From positions 1 to 51,034 of the forward strand of contig JASJEI010000014.1 of NCBI GenBank assembly GCA_030064795.1: a stretch of 51,034 bases of DNA, given 5' to 3'. The DNA is from Pleurocapsa sp. MO_226.B13 (GTDB taxonomy: Bacteria; Cyanobacteriota; Cyanobacteriia; Cyanobacteriales; Xenococcaceae). The position numbers were made by a program, and so were the translations under genes. Under the pieces are notes generated by a model. It had not been told where the DNA came from, made no database searches, and saw only the letters and a list, made by a program, of their open reading frames with translations. This document shows, piece by piece, positions 35,576 to 45,340 of the stretch (the stretch's first letter is position 1; each line of letters begins with the position of its first letter).

Positions 35576-36919
35576 CTAATTTTGACCGTGTAAACTTTCC
35601 CAAAACTCAACCACATCTTGGCATCGTTGCAAATCTGGCTCTACTATATAACATTTACATTTAAGATTATCTGCTAGTACTAGCATCTCAGGATAGGGAA
35701 GAAAGGAGAAAATAATTTCTTCTCCCGATCCAGTACAAAGTTCGATACTTCTTTGAATAATATTTCTCAATGTAACCAAATCTAAATCCTGAAAGATCGA
35801 ATGAAATATCAAGGTGGATTTAGCTGGAATAGGGAAAAGAGTCTCTTTCGTCCAAGTTGCTGAATTAGGAAATCCAATATTTAAAGCAACCGTCTTTGGT
35901 AATCTTTGGCGAAATTCTCTGGATTGACTAGAGCCACAATAAAGTAAATGTTGTCCCAAATGCCAAAGTTTAGTTTCAGTTTTAGCTTGAGGAATTATAT
36001 CGATTATTTCTGGTTTTTTGCTTTTAAGTTGCTCGGATGCTGTTTCGGCATTAACATCAATAGTAGTAATAGTTTCTGGGTTTTTTGTGAGGCTATTATC
36101 GTTTTTTTGTTCGGTATATTCTTTTTTTAAACGTTTAGCTTCGGCAAAAGAAATGGGATTTCCTGCTTTTGCCATCTCCAAAATTTCAGTACGCAGTTCT
36201 GCTGGCATACTAGGTGCTGATAATAAATAGAGAACAGAAACATTAATACCTACATTAGAAATTTGCTCTTTTTGTTCGCCAAAAGTTTGCCAAACTCGCA
36301 TAAAATGCAAGGCAGTTGAATAATGGCATTTAATCTCATTTTCCACCCACGTCATGAATTCTCCATGATTCAGCCGTTGTTTTACTCGATGCAGTCTTTC
36401 ACCCGTTTCAATTATTCCCTTCACAGTTTGCTTCATGAGGGTCTTAATCTTTTGGGTTTCTTCCAGGACAAAATCAGCAGTTGTTTGGTCTAAAGATGTA
36501 TAATCAAATGTTGCCAGATTAGAATTACCTAAAAATAAGTTAACTGCATTTTTTAGCTTATTTTTATCAAGTGGTTTTGGTAGAGAATCAATTAGCCAAT
36601 CATATTTATTAATAATTTTTTCTAGTTCCCGATTAGTTTTGTGTGCCGAAATTAAAACTCCTTTTATATCGTTATTGTTTCCATTAACTTCATTAATCAA
36701 TTCATCACCCAAAATATCGGGAAGAATTATATCGATAAAAGCAAAAGTTTTCCTTCCTTGTTGATGATTATTTTTGATGATTTTTAATCCCTGCTTCCCC
36801 GTACTGGCTAATTCCAGCTGGAACAGATTTTTCTTGGTTTCTGTTTTTAGAGATTCGGCGAAGGCTTCTTGAAAATCAGTTTCGTCGTCTATCAATAGCA
36901 CGGAAGGTAAATTTTTCAT
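35576..36919 (-). CDS. Receiver-DUF3102-methylase-like fusion protein
   Basis: 447 residues. Residues about 7-130 form a receiver with the acidic pair 11-12, phosphoacceptor Asp63 (FAFIDIILPD), Ser91 and Lys115 (LPKP). Residues about 150-265 match DUF3102, a family seen in phage and plasmid-type proteins (RLNHGEFMTWVENEI, TALHFMRVWQTFGE). The C-terminal about 318-443 resembles the tail domain of ParB-linked DNA adenine methylases: LWHLGQHLLYCGSS, LCTGSGEEIIF, CYIVEPDLQRCQDVVEFWES. The catalytic D/N-PPY motif is not visible (NIGFPN in its place), so methylation is unlikely and DNA binding or sensing more so. Divergent from tpsB (76 bp between the starts), making it a candidate regulator of the secretion locus. 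Confidence 0.78.
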   Translation of the reverse strand: MKNLPSVLLIDDETDFQEAFAESLKTETKKNLFQLELASTGKQGLKIIKNNHQQGRKTFAFIDIILPDILGDELINEVNGNNNDIKGVLISAHKTNRELEKIINKYDWLIDSLPKPLDKNKLKNAVNLFLGNSNLATFDYTSLDQTTADFVLEETQKIKTLMKQTVKGIIETGERLHRVKQRLNHGEFMTWVENEIKCHYSTALHFMRVWQTFGEQKEQISNVGINVSVLYLLSAPSMPAELRTEILEMAKAGNPISFAEAKRLKKEYTEQKNDNSLTKNPETITTIDVNAETASEQLKSKKPEIIDIIPQAKTETKLWHLGQHLLYCGSSQSREFRQRLPKTVALNIGFPNSATWTKETLFPIPAKSTLIFHSIFQDLDLVTLRNIIQRSIELCTGSGEEIIFSFLPYPEMLVLADNLKCKCYIVEPDLQRCQDVVEFWESLHGQN

Positions 36920-36995
36920 GAAGATTAACGAATATAAAGTATGCTACTTAAAAATAATTTAGATAAATACTAAATTGTGCTTCAAATTACATTAT

Positions 36996-38663
36996 ATGAT
37001 CGGAAAAGTTACTAAAACCAAACAATATTTAGCAAAAATATTGCTTGGGATAATCCAAGCTACTATTCTCTGGGCGATCGCTCTTTATTTGCAACCACTA
37101 AAAATAGTCGTCGCCGAACCAGCGATCGATGTAGAAAATATCGATTCTGCGGTCGCAGTAGAAGATATTAATGTACAAGGCTACACTATTTTTTCCGATA
37201 AGGAAATAGAAAAAATAATCCAGCTTTATCGCGGAAAAAAGCTAAATTTCAACCAACTAAGAAATATAAGTGAAGCCATCACCGAGCTATATACATCAAG
37301 AGGCTATATAACTTCAGGAGCCTTCTTACCAGAGCAAGAAATCGTTAACGGGGTTGTTAACGTGCAGGTAGTAGAGGGAAAACTCGAAGCGATAAATATT
37401 GAAGGACTTAAATATCTTCAAGAAAACTATATTCGCTCTTTTATAAGTTCGGCACCAAAATCGGAAGCAAACTTAGAAGATATATCGCTAAATCAATTAT
37501 CTCCCTTAAATATTAACAGTCTAGAAGCAGAATTACAATCAATACAACGCGATCCTTCAGTTGCCAATATACAAGCTGAATTAATTAAAGGTACAGAACC
37601 CAATCAGAGCGTGCTTCTTATCGAAATAGAAGAAACATCTCCTTTTGAGGCTAAGTTAAGCTTTGATAACTATCGCTCTCCTAGTGTTGGTGAACTTCAA
37701 GGAACCTTGGAAACTGGCTACAGAAATATAATTGGAATTAGCGATCGCGCTTTTGCTGAATATAATTTAACAGAAGGATTTAATTCTTATTCCCTAGGTT
37801 ACGAAATTCCCATAAGTTATAAAAATGGGATAGTAAACTTTGAATACCGTAATGGAGACAGCAAAATTATCGAGGACTCTTTTGAGGAAGTAAACATTCG
37901 TGCTGAGGCGGATACCTTTTCACTAGGATATCGTCAACCGATTATTTATCGATCTCAAAGAGAAGTTGCTTTAGGATTGGCTTTTGAAAGACAAAACAGC
38001 GAGACTTTTATTTTAGAAGATCGGTCTTTTTCCTTTAGGGATGGTTCAAAAGATGGTCGCTCGGTAGTTTCGGTTCTCAGTATGACAGCAGATTGGATTG
38101 AAAGATTTTCCAGCACAATATTTAGTATTAGTTCTGAATTAAATTTTGGCTTAGATCTGTTTGAGGCGACAGTCAAAGATGACGCCCCTGATGGACTGTT
38201 TTTTAGTTGGTTGGGTCAAGCACAGTGGATAGAAGCTTTAAACCAAGACAGAGATTTACTACTAGTAACCAGACTGGCTACACAACTATCGCCAAATTCT
38301 CTATTACCTTTAGAACAATTTACCTTGGGTGGTATTGGTACGGTGCGTGGCTATCGCCAAAATCAGGAGGTAGGAGATAATGCATTTGTAGGAACGGTTG
38401 AGATTTATCTTCCTCTAGTTGGCGATCGCATTAGTGATAATAAATTAAACTTGATTCCCTTTTTTGACGGCGGGACAGTCTGGGATAACAATAGCGATCG
38501 AGCAGAAGCTTTGGCAAGCCTGGGTATAGAATTCAATTGGCAATTTCGAGACTTTTTATTTCTGCGAATTGACTATGGTGTTCCTTTAATTAACGAGCGC
38601 GATCGTGGTGATTCTCTGCAAAATAATGGTTTATCCTTTTCGCTCCAGTTCCAGCCTTTTTGA
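36996..38663 (+). CDS. TpsB-type outer-membrane transporter (FhaC/ShlB family)
   Basis: About 555 residues from the ATG at 36996; an in-frame TTG at 36975 is less likely because the signal peptide (KILLGIIQATILWAIALYLQ) starts naturally after the ATG. POTRA region: INVQGYTIFSDKEIEKIIQL, GYITSGAFLPEQEIVNGVVN. Then a 16-strand barrel with the diagnostic QLSPNSLLPLEQFTLGGIGT, VRGYRQNQEVGDN motif and C-terminal LQFQPF. Exports a TpsA partner across the outer membrane; the partner is almost surely the gene at 39204-41624. Confidence 0.92.
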   Translation: MIGKVTKTKQYLAKILLGIIQATILWAIALYLQPLKIVVAEPAIDVENIDSAVAVEDINVQGYTIFSDKEIEKIIQLYRGKKLNFNQLRNISEAITELYTSRGYITSGAFLPEQEIVNGVVNVQVVEGKLEAINIEGLKYLQENYIRSFISSAPKSEANLEDISLNQLSPLNINSLEAELQSIQRDPSVANIQAELIKGTEPNQSVLLIEIEETSPFEAKLSFDNYRSPSVGELQGTLETGYRNIIGISDRAFAEYNLTEGFNSYSLGYEIPISYKNGIVNFEYRNGDSKIIEDSFEEVNIRAEADTFSLGYRQPIIYRSQREVALGLAFERQNSETFILEDRSFSFRDGSKDGRSVVSVLSMTADWIERFSSTIFSISSELNFGLDLFEATVKDDAPDGLFFSWLGQAQWIEALNQDRDLLLVTRLATQLSPNSLLPLEQFTLGGIGTVRGYRQNQEVGDNAFVGTVEIYLPLVGDRISDNKLNLIPFFDGGTVWDNNSDRAEALASLGIEFNWQFRDFLFLRIDYGVPLINERDRGDSLQNNGLSFSLQFQPF

Positions 38664-39203
38664 TCGTAGTAAATCCCAAGACAATTTTAGACTTAAAACT
38701 TCAATTTATGTCTCGCGTACTGATACCAAATCCTATTTACATAGAATATATTTATCGCTCAAACCGTCAAATCTTGTAGAGACGTAATATATTACGTCTC
38801 TACGCTCAATTGCGTCTCTAGGAGCTATCTATGGGTTAATATTTTATTGGAAAGCAACTATTCACCCTTCGATTTATCATTTTTATTTCCTATTATCTTA
38901 CCTTCGGATCGAGCTTCTGTTACTTGCGCGATCGACAACATGACAAATTAAAAATATTGAAAACTATATAGATCGATGAAGGACAAAAAACTTTAATTTT
39001 TAGTCCTATAAAAATCAATAAATATCTTGAATTATCCTGCAATATTTTAGACAATTAAAGTGACAGATTTTTAATCATAGTAATCAACATTTTGGTTTTT
39101 AACAAACCCTAAAGTATTAAAGGGATAAAAGACATGGCAATAATTCAGATCGAACAATTAAATTTAACGTTATCTCTTGTCAGTCCATCAGATTCGATCG
39201 CTC
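38664..39203. other. 540-bp intergenic with palindrome repeat
   Basis: Convergent gap between tpsB and tpsA. Holds palindrome repeat P copy 3 at 38723-38803; the remainder (38820-39200) has no coding frame of its own. A 53-codon plus-strand frame at 39134 overlaps the end of tpsA antisense and is not called. Confidence 0.5.
38723..38803. repeat. Palindrome repeat P, copy 3
   Basis: ATACCAAATCCTATTTACAT, then a variable middle, then a perfect 28-bp palindrome (38776-38803) with arms GTAGAGACGTAATA. In reverse complement the flank matches 35434-35500. A third arm GCGTCTCTA follows at about 38812. Confidence 0.78.
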
Positions 39204-41624
39204 TTACTCAGAAACACTCTGACAAACAAGAGATTCTGCCTTTTGTGGTGCTGCAACCAAGAAGATCCTTCCCGACTCAGTGGTTACCATTTTAGTCGCC
39301 CGAATCAGCGATAATTGCTGCTGAGAATTTACTGTTGATAATTCTGAATTAGGTGCGGGGGGTGAGGGTACTCCCGTTAAGGAAAAATTGACATCAGTGT
39401 AATTAGATTCGGGGCTTTTTGGAAATCCGCCAGCACCAGTTAAATTCAAACTTCCTTGGGAGTTTTGAGGATCTAAACAACTATTGGCGATCGCACCCTC
39501 AGCAGTAACCAGTTCTAATTCTCTTGGTTCTAATTCTCTTTGTAGATTGAGATCGGGGGTGTCGATCTGCACCGTACCATCAATTCCCAATTGCGAACTA
39601 GCTTCAATGGTAGCCTCAGCCGACCGAAACAATCCTGTCGTATCGATTTGAATGTTGCCACCTTCTCCCATTAAAGCGTTAGCACTAATTATACTGCCAT
39701 TCAAAATTGTCAGAGAATCGGCATCGAGGTCGAGATTACCACCATCGGTACTTTCGGCATCAATAGTAATCTGACTGCCATTGAGTAAGAAAATGTTGTT
39801 GGCATCTAAGACTATGTTACCGCGATCGCCTTCTAGAGTATTAGCCGTAATGCTACCGCGATCGAGAATCATAGTTTCTGCATCGATCTGGATATTTCCT
39901 GGCGATCCCGTTCCTGGAGGTGATAAATTGAGACTTTGGAAATTACTGGTGCTAATCGTAGCTCCATCTCTGATAGTTAGTAAGTCAGCATCCACATTAA
40001 TATTACCACCGTTACCATTGTCAATAATTGCGCTGGTAAACAAGCCACTACGACCAAAAGAAGTAGAACCCTCTAATTCTACTCGTTCGGCAAATATTGT
40101 CAAATCACCTCCATTTCCTTTTCCAAAAGTTGCCAAGACTAATTGTGTTGACTCACCTAAAAACAAACGTTCAGCTTCAATAGTCAAATCACCTCCATTT
40201 CCTGTAGACCCTGGAAAAGTCAATGTACCAAAGCCAGAGGGTCCAAATGATGTTGCCGACCCACCAGTAATTTCTATGTCTGATACGGTAACGTCGATAT
40301 TACCTGCATCGCCACTTCCTAATGTATCAGCTTGAATTTGACCCGAATTACTCAAGCGCAGGCTTTTTGCTTCAATAGTGACATCGCCCCCGTTGCCTGT
40401 TGCGTTGAACAGTACGCTTGTAGCTATTGTAGAAGACAAAAGAGATTCGAGAGGATCTACACCTTTAATTTCTATATTTCCAGCAATGACAATTATATTG
40501 CCTGAATTTCCCTTTCCATAAGTTGCGTTTCCCATTTGCGCCCCATCAGTTAAACGCAAGTTTTTGGTTTCAATTAAAATATCTCCACCCCTCCCTGAAG
40601 CATTGGTAATATTTCTAATGGTGCTGCTCAAAACTAAATCGATTGATTCTGATGCTTTCAGACTTATCTCTCCTCCAGAACCATTGCCCAATGTTGCCGA
40701 CAAAATTGCTGAGTTATCTACAAGATTAACTTGCCGACCCCTCACTTGAATACTACCACCACTGTTGCCACTTGCATATGCTGAAGAAGCTTGAGACCAT
40801 TGAATATCCTGGAATTTTTCTACTCCCTGATAATTCAACTGCCATTGTGAATTGTCTCTAACCAGCCCGACAATTTCCTTGCTGCCAACACTGCCTAACT
40901 CGATTGTTCCTGCTGGTGCGGTTAAATTACCTCCTTCTAGATTAATATTTCCTCCCACTAAAGCTAAAGTTCGGTCGGGTTTTACAGACAGTCCCACTGG
41001 CCTATTATCTGTAACGATTTCCCCCGTCTGAGGATCGAGGGTAAGATCGCCACCCGTTCCCCGCACGGTGATATTTCCTGGGTTATTGCCAAATTCTAAA
41101 CCTATGGGAACACTTACTGTTAAAATCGGTGCTTGTTCCTCCCTCAAAGCACTAAACTCTACCCCATCTTCAAACTGAATCCTCTCGGCGGTGGTAGCCA
41201 GAAACGAACCACCTACATCTAACTGGGCATTCTCCCCGAAAATAATTCCGTTGGGATTGATTAAGAACAGGTTAGCACTTCCTTGAGTTCTTAAGATGCC
41301 ATCAATAGTTGAAATCGATTCTCCCGTAATGCGACTGAAAATATTCTCAATATTGCCAGCATTATTAAATACTGCTTCGATATTTTCGGGTACGGAGAAT
41401 TCTTCAAAGCTATGAAACAGATTATTTCCCGCTCTTGCTCCACCATTAATGTTGATGCTATTTTCTCGTCCTTCGACGCTGGTAGGCAATGTCCCATCTG
41501 GAGTAACCTGAGCTTTGACTAACGCTGTCGGAATGGTCAAAAATAAAATTATCGAGATACCTAAATGTTTGCCTACTCGAACTAATTGCTGCTGTAAAAA
41601 TGGTTGTATTAAATTTAATTTCAT
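39204..41624 (-). CDS. TpsA-type filamentous haemagglutinin-like secreted protein
   Basis: 806 residues. Signal peptide (about 19-39, LGISIILFLTIPTALVKAQV), then the TPS secretion domain: SININGGARAGNNLFHSFEE, FSVPENIEAVFNNAGNIENI, FSRITGESISTIDGIL and LFLINPNGIIFGENAQLDVG, the NPNGI motif that docks to TpsB. The rest is a right-handed beta-helix with repeats of GNGGDLTI type. The C-terminus, LSLIRATKMVTTESGRIFLV, is the common cyanobacterial ending. It is exported by the TpsB at 36996, encoded convergently. Likely an adhesin or surface polysaccharide-type structure. Confidence 0.9.
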   Translation of the reverse strand: MKLNLIQPFLQQQLVRVGKHLGISIILFLTIPTALVKAQVTPDGTLPTSVEGRENSININGGARAGNNLFHSFEEFSVPENIEAVFNNAGNIENIFSRITGESISTIDGILRTQGSANLFLINPNGIIFGENAQLDVGGSFLATTAERIQFEDGVEFSALREEQAPILTVSVPIGLEFGNNPGNITVRGTGGDLTLDPQTGEIVTDNRPVGLSVKPDRTLALVGGNINLEGGNLTAPAGTIELGSVGSKEIVGLVRDNSQWQLNYQGVEKFQDIQWSQASSAYASGNSGGSIQVRGRQVNLVDNSAILSATLGNGSGGEISLKASESIDLVLSSTIRNITNASGRGGDILIETKNLRLTDGAQMGNATYGKGNSGNIIVIAGNIEIKGVDPLESLLSSTIATSVLFNATGNGGDVTIEAKSLRLSNSGQIQADTLGSGDAGNIDVTVSDIEITGGSATSFGPSGFGTLTFPGSTGNGGDLTIEAERLFLGESTQLVLATFGKGNGGDLTIFAERVELEGSTSFGRSGLFTSAIIDNGNGGNINVDADLLTIRDGATISTSNFQSLNLSPPGTGSPGNIQIDAETMILDRGSITANTLEGDRGNIVLDANNIFLLNGSQITIDAESTDGGNLDLDADSLTILNGSIISANALMGEGGNIQIDTTGLFRSAEATIEASSQLGIDGTVQIDTPDLNLQRELEPRELELVTAEGAIANSCLDPQNSQGSLNLTGAGGFPKSPESNYTDVNFSLTGVPSPPAPNSELSTVNSQQQLSLIRATKMVTTESGRIFLVAAPQKAESLVCQSVSE

Positions 41625-41693
41625 CTGTCTTGTTTATTAGATCGCGCTAGAAATAAAATGTACGACAATCTTTAAGTCATACTGGAAAGTAGA

Positions 41694-44213
41694 TTATCCC
41701 TGAATTAAAATCGTACTCGACCAATTACTAGGGTGATCGTCTTGACTTTTAATTAAATCTAATTGAGCTTGACGTAAAGCTTCTGATTTAGGCAATCCAT
41801 CCTCAATCCAGTAGCGATAAAAGGAATTGATTAGGGATGCAATTTGTCGGTCGTTGACCGCCCACAAACTACCTAATACATTGTTTACCCCCGCTCTAAC
41901 TGCTACTCCTGACATTCCCAAAGTTGCTCTGGCATTACTTGCTGCTGTCTCGCAAGCACTCAAAACTAAAAGCTGAATTTGGTTGTTGGGAAAATTAGTC
42001 CGATGGTTGCTCAAAGTTGCTTCCAATTCTTTTAGACTAATTCGACTTTTATATGCCTGTAAAAAAGTAGTTTCCGCCGTTCCTCTGAATTGTCCATGAG
42101 TTGCTATATGAACGATCGCCAACTCACTGGAGGTTAACTCTTGTTGAAAATTGTTAAAGGTAAATTCGTCGTTTAAAAATTGTTCTTTGTCTACCAGCTT
42201 GCCTAATTGTTCTATTTCTTGTTCGACATAGGGAAGGGGTGGAAAGTTCTCTGTCGCGATCGCCAAACCAAATGCTAGAGCTTTTTTATCGATTGAATTG
42301 GGTCGCGATACTCTTAGGTTTAAGCCTAAAGAATAGGTAATAGCATAATTTTCCACCAAAAATTTCTCACCGTCGTAAAGGACTGCCATCGGTATATTAC
42401 GCAGTATCCCGTCGTTAACAAAAATTAGTTTCTGGGGTTGTTTGTTGGCTAAAACCGATTTAATCTCTGGTGGGAAAAACAATTGATAAAGTTGTTGCGA
42501 CAGTTGGAGATAATTGTCATTTTCTCGATTTTCTAGATCGAATCGCCATTGAGTTACTAGTTCTTCTAACTGAGTTTGGGCAATATCCAGAGCATAGGTT
42601 TGGAATTGACCATCAGGAAATTGCCAAATTAAATATGTCTTGTTATTTAAGATAATTGTATTGACGACTGCTGTATTAGTTTCTTTGAGATAGGCTAATC
42701 TCTCTGCTTCGAGATCGGTTTCTAATTCAAAACAATCGTCTTGGAAATAATTTTCTAATTCACTCAGTAGTAATAAATCTTTGGTTTCTAAAACTTGCTG
42801 AAGTTCGGACTCAGAAGGATCGTTAGCTAAGATTAACTGAATCAGACCGCGATAGATGGGTTCTATTTCGGTTTGAAAATTCAACAGGGAATTACCTTGA
42901 GCTTGAGCGAGGTTGCTTCTAATTGGCTGTAATGAAGCGATCGCCCGTTCGTAGGCTTTTATCGCTAGTTTGGTTTTTCCCATAGCATGATAAATCCTTG
43001 CTGCCTGCCAATCCCACTGATAAAGGCTATCGGTCGCTTGTGCCTCTCCAGCAGCTAATTGTGCTTGTTGAGTCCAATACAAGGCGCGGTTATACTGTTG
43101 TCGCTTTTCGTAGTGTTTACCCATAGCACCCGTGGCAAAAGAAAGAACTCTAGGGCGATCGATTCTTCGCGCAATTTCTATCGCCGAGTTATAGAACGCT
43201 TCCGATCTGGCAACAGTACTATTTAGTTTACCTAAATCGATTAGAGCATATACTTTGCCCTCGGAATCGGGCAAAGTTGCTAAAATTACTTCTGCCTCAT
43301 CTAGACGATCGACCCGATCGGCTAAATCGGTCTTCAAGTCTTGAGCTAGTTTGACCCTTTGAATTAATGCTTCTACCAAAGCTAAAGATTGACTATTTTT
43401 GCCGATGCTTACTGCTTTTTGTACTGCTTGCTCTGCTAGAGCGCGATCGCCTTTTACCTGTTGCCATAGTTCGGTTGCTGTTAATTCCCCTTCTGCTTCT
43501 GCTGCGATCGCTTTTTGGCGAGTAATTAAAGCTTGTTGTTGATAGGCTTTACTAAGATTGTGCCAAACAACAATCGACAAATCCCTAAAATCCCTACTGG
43601 TGCGATCGAGATTTGCTAGACTGTTTTGATAAGCATCAATAGCCGAACGATAATCTCCTTGAATTGTACGCGCATTCCCCAAGGCTAAATAAGCCACATT
43701 TTTGACTCGAACTAATTTTTTCTCTTTGGCAATAGCAATTGCTTCAGTTAACAAAGGAATGGAAAAACGAGGCTGTCCGAGATCGTTATAAGCTCTGGCT
43801 GTATCGGTAAGAGTTGCTGCTAATTGCTCTACCGCGCGCTCGGTTGCTCGCTCTCGATAAATTTCAATTGATTTTTGCCAGTATCTTACCGCTTTTCCTG
43901 GGTTTCCTGTATGCCAATATACAGAAGCTAGGTTTGAATAAACAGTTGGATTTGCATTGTCTGCTTGTTTAAGTATTTTTAACCAAATAGAGATAGCTTC
44001 TCGATCGTTACCTAGAGAATAAGCCCGAATTGCCCTATTAGATAAGATATTTATTTGAGACTGAGTTAAAGACGCTGGTTTTGCTATTACTATCTTAGGT
44101 ATAAACAATGATGTATATACACAAAAAAATACAATAATACTTTGACAACCATACGGAAATCGATTGGCGATTACCTTTTTCGAGAAAGTATCCAGATTGA
44201 CAAAATTTTTCAC
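41694..44213 (-). CDS. TPR-CHAT domain protease-like protein
   Basis: 839 residues. An N-terminal hydrophobic segment (about 22-44, SIIVFFCVYTSLFIPKIVIA) suggests export or anchoring. TPR repeats fill about 55-430. The CHAT domain occupies about 530-839 with an intact catalytic pair: His706 in IVHIATHGQF and Cys754 in LLVLSACETAAS. CHAT proteases are separase/caspase-related; here they commonly accompany two-partner secretion genes in cyanobacteria, presumably to process TpsA-type or surface proteins. Co-directional with tpsA (70 bp upstream of it). Its start lies only 20 bp from the divergent DUF928 start. Confidence 0.9.
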   Translation of the reverse strand: MKNFVNLDTFSKKVIANRFPYGCQSIIVFFCVYTSLFIPKIVIAKPASLTQSQINILSNRAIRAYSLGNDREAISIWLKILKQADNANPTVYSNLASVYWHTGNPGKAVRYWQKSIEIYRERATERAVEQLAATLTDTARAYNDLGQPRFSIPLLTEAIAIAKEKKLVRVKNVAYLALGNARTIQGDYRSAIDAYQNSLANLDRTSRDFRDLSIVVWHNLSKAYQQQALITRQKAIAAEAEGELTATELWQQVKGDRALAEQAVQKAVSIGKNSQSLALVEALIQRVKLAQDLKTDLADRVDRLDEAEVILATLPDSEGKVYALIDLGKLNSTVARSEAFYNSAIEIARRIDRPRVLSFATGAMGKHYEKRQQYNRALYWTQQAQLAAGEAQATDSLYQWDWQAARIYHAMGKTKLAIKAYERAIASLQPIRSNLAQAQGNSLLNFQTEIEPIYRGLIQLILANDPSESELQQVLETKDLLLLSELENYFQDDCFELETDLEAERLAYLKETNTAVVNTIILNNKTYLIWQFPDGQFQTYALDIAQTQLEELVTQWRFDLENRENDNYLQLSQQLYQLFFPPEIKSVLANKQPQKLIFVNDGILRNIPMAVLYDGEKFLVENYAITYSLGLNLRVSRPNSIDKKALAFGLAIATENFPPLPYVEQEIEQLGKLVDKEQFLNDEFTFNNFQQELTSSELAIVHIATHGQFRGTAETTFLQAYKSRISLKELEATLSNHRTNFPNNQIQLLVLSACETAASNARATLGMSGVAVRAGVNNVLGSLWAVNDRQIASLINSFYRYWIEDGLPKSEALRQAQLDLIKSQDDHPSNWSSTILIQG

Positions 44214-44233
44214 TTCTATTCTCTTGGTTTCAG

Positions 44234-44944
44234 ATGAACAGTTATCTTAAATACTTCAGCGGGCTCTTCTACCTTATAGTGGTTTTTCTTAGCATCTTAC
44301 CAGCTAATAGTGAAACGACAGAGCGACGAACTACCTATCGTCCTCCGACGGGACAAGTTCGCCATCAAAACCGCAAAGCTGGAGGTTCTAGAGGGTGTAA
44401 TCTGCCTTCAAATGATACAGTTACCTTGATTGTTCCACAAGACCATACTGCCACTACTGTTTCAGCCCATCCTATTTTTTTCTGGCATTTGTCTCAAAAA
44501 TTGTCTTTACCCTTACGTTTCACCCTCTTAGAACCAGGAAAAAAACCGCTATTTACTAAGGAACTCAAACCAGACCCTGGAATTGTGGCATTAAAATTAC
44601 CTGAAAATAGTCCTCCTTTAGAAATAGGGAAAACCTATCGCTGGACGGTAACTGTTGTTTGTAACCAAAAGAAACCTTCGAGAAATTTATTCGCGACCGC
44701 CTGGATTAAGCGTGCATCTTCACCTGCATTCAACCAACTTTCTGAAGTTTCAGCAGATACGTCTTTTTGTAGCCTTGAATATGCTAAAGCAGGTATTTGG
44801 TATGATGCTCTTTCGTGCAATTATGCTCTATTAGTTGAAAATCAGAAAGATCTAAATCATAATTCACCTGAATTTTGGTCTTTACTAGAAGAGATCGATT
44901 TACAAAATTTGGTGCAACGAAAACCCAGATTGAACTTGTATTAA
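44234..44944 (+). CDS. DUF928 domain protein
   Basis: 236 residues. Signal peptide (about 5-25), then the DUF928 pattern: RKAGGSRGCNLPS, VTLIVPQDHTATTVSAHPIF, FWHLSQ, and GKTYRWTVTVVCNQKKPS. Function unknown. In cyanobacteria DUF928 genes recur beside CHAT and two-partner secretion genes, as here. The exported protein may assist the surface system. It is divergent from the TPR-CHAT gene with 20 bp between the start codons, so each promoter lies inside the other coding region. Confidence 0.85.
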   Translation: MNSYLKYFSGLFYLIVVFLSILPANSETTERRTTYRPPTGQVRHQNRKAGGSRGCNLPSNDTVTLIVPQDHTATTVSAHPIFFWHLSQKLSLPLRFTLLEPGKKPLFTKELKPDPGIVALKLPENSPPLEIGKTYRWTVTVVCNQKKPSRNLFATAWIKRASSPAFNQLSEVSADTSFCSLEYAKAGIWYDALSCNYALLVENQKDLNHNSPEFWSLLEEIDLQNLVQRKPRLNLY

Positions 44945-45103
44945 AGCTATGGATTTGTCTTCGATTTTTGTCAACTCAACAGGGCTGCGATCGAGCAGTT
45001 GGCTCGACTTGGCAATCACCGATTATCGTACGGCGATAAAATTCGGGTCTGAGCCTAACTTTAGCTATAATAATGGATTGTGAAATCTAATCGGAGGGCA
45101 ATT

Positions 45104-45340
45104 ATGGCTCGTAAATGTCAGATAACGGGTAAAAAGGCGAACAACGCCATGGCGGTTTCTCACTCTCACCGCCGTACTAAAAAACTACAAGGTGTAAATT
45201 TACAATGGAAACGAGTTTGGTGGGCAGAAGGTAATCGCTGGGTAAGATTACGTTTGTCTACCAAAGCGATTAAAACCTTAGAAAAAAGAGGGATTCATGC
45301 CATGGCAAAAGAAGCTGGCATCGATCTTAATAAGCACTAA
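45104..45340 (+). CDS. rpmB: 50S ribosomal protein L28
   Basis: 78 residues starting [20 protein letters not shown], the standard L28 N-terminus, followed by [26 protein letters not shown] ribosome binding site at about 45092-45096 fixes the start at 45104 rather than the in-frame upstream start at 45080. Single gene, as usual in cyanobacteria. Confidence 0.97.
   Translation: MARKCQITGKKANNAMAVSHSHRRTKKLQGVNLQWKRVWWAEGNRWVRLRLSTKAIKTLEKRGIHAMAKEAGIDLNKH

Noticed and set aside
36975..36995. TTG start extending TpsB by seven residues
   Set aside because: The ATG at 36996 opens directly on the signal peptide and is the simpler start.
39134..39295. 53-codon plus-strand frame with a purine-rich leader
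   Set aside because: It overlaps the 3' end of the tpsA gene antisense and most of its residues are mirror products of that gene's codons.
39781..40335. 184-codon plus-strand frame opposite tpsA
   Set aside because: Antisense shadow of the repetitive beta-helix region; composition (Pro, Ser, Lys rich) follows from the opposite codons.
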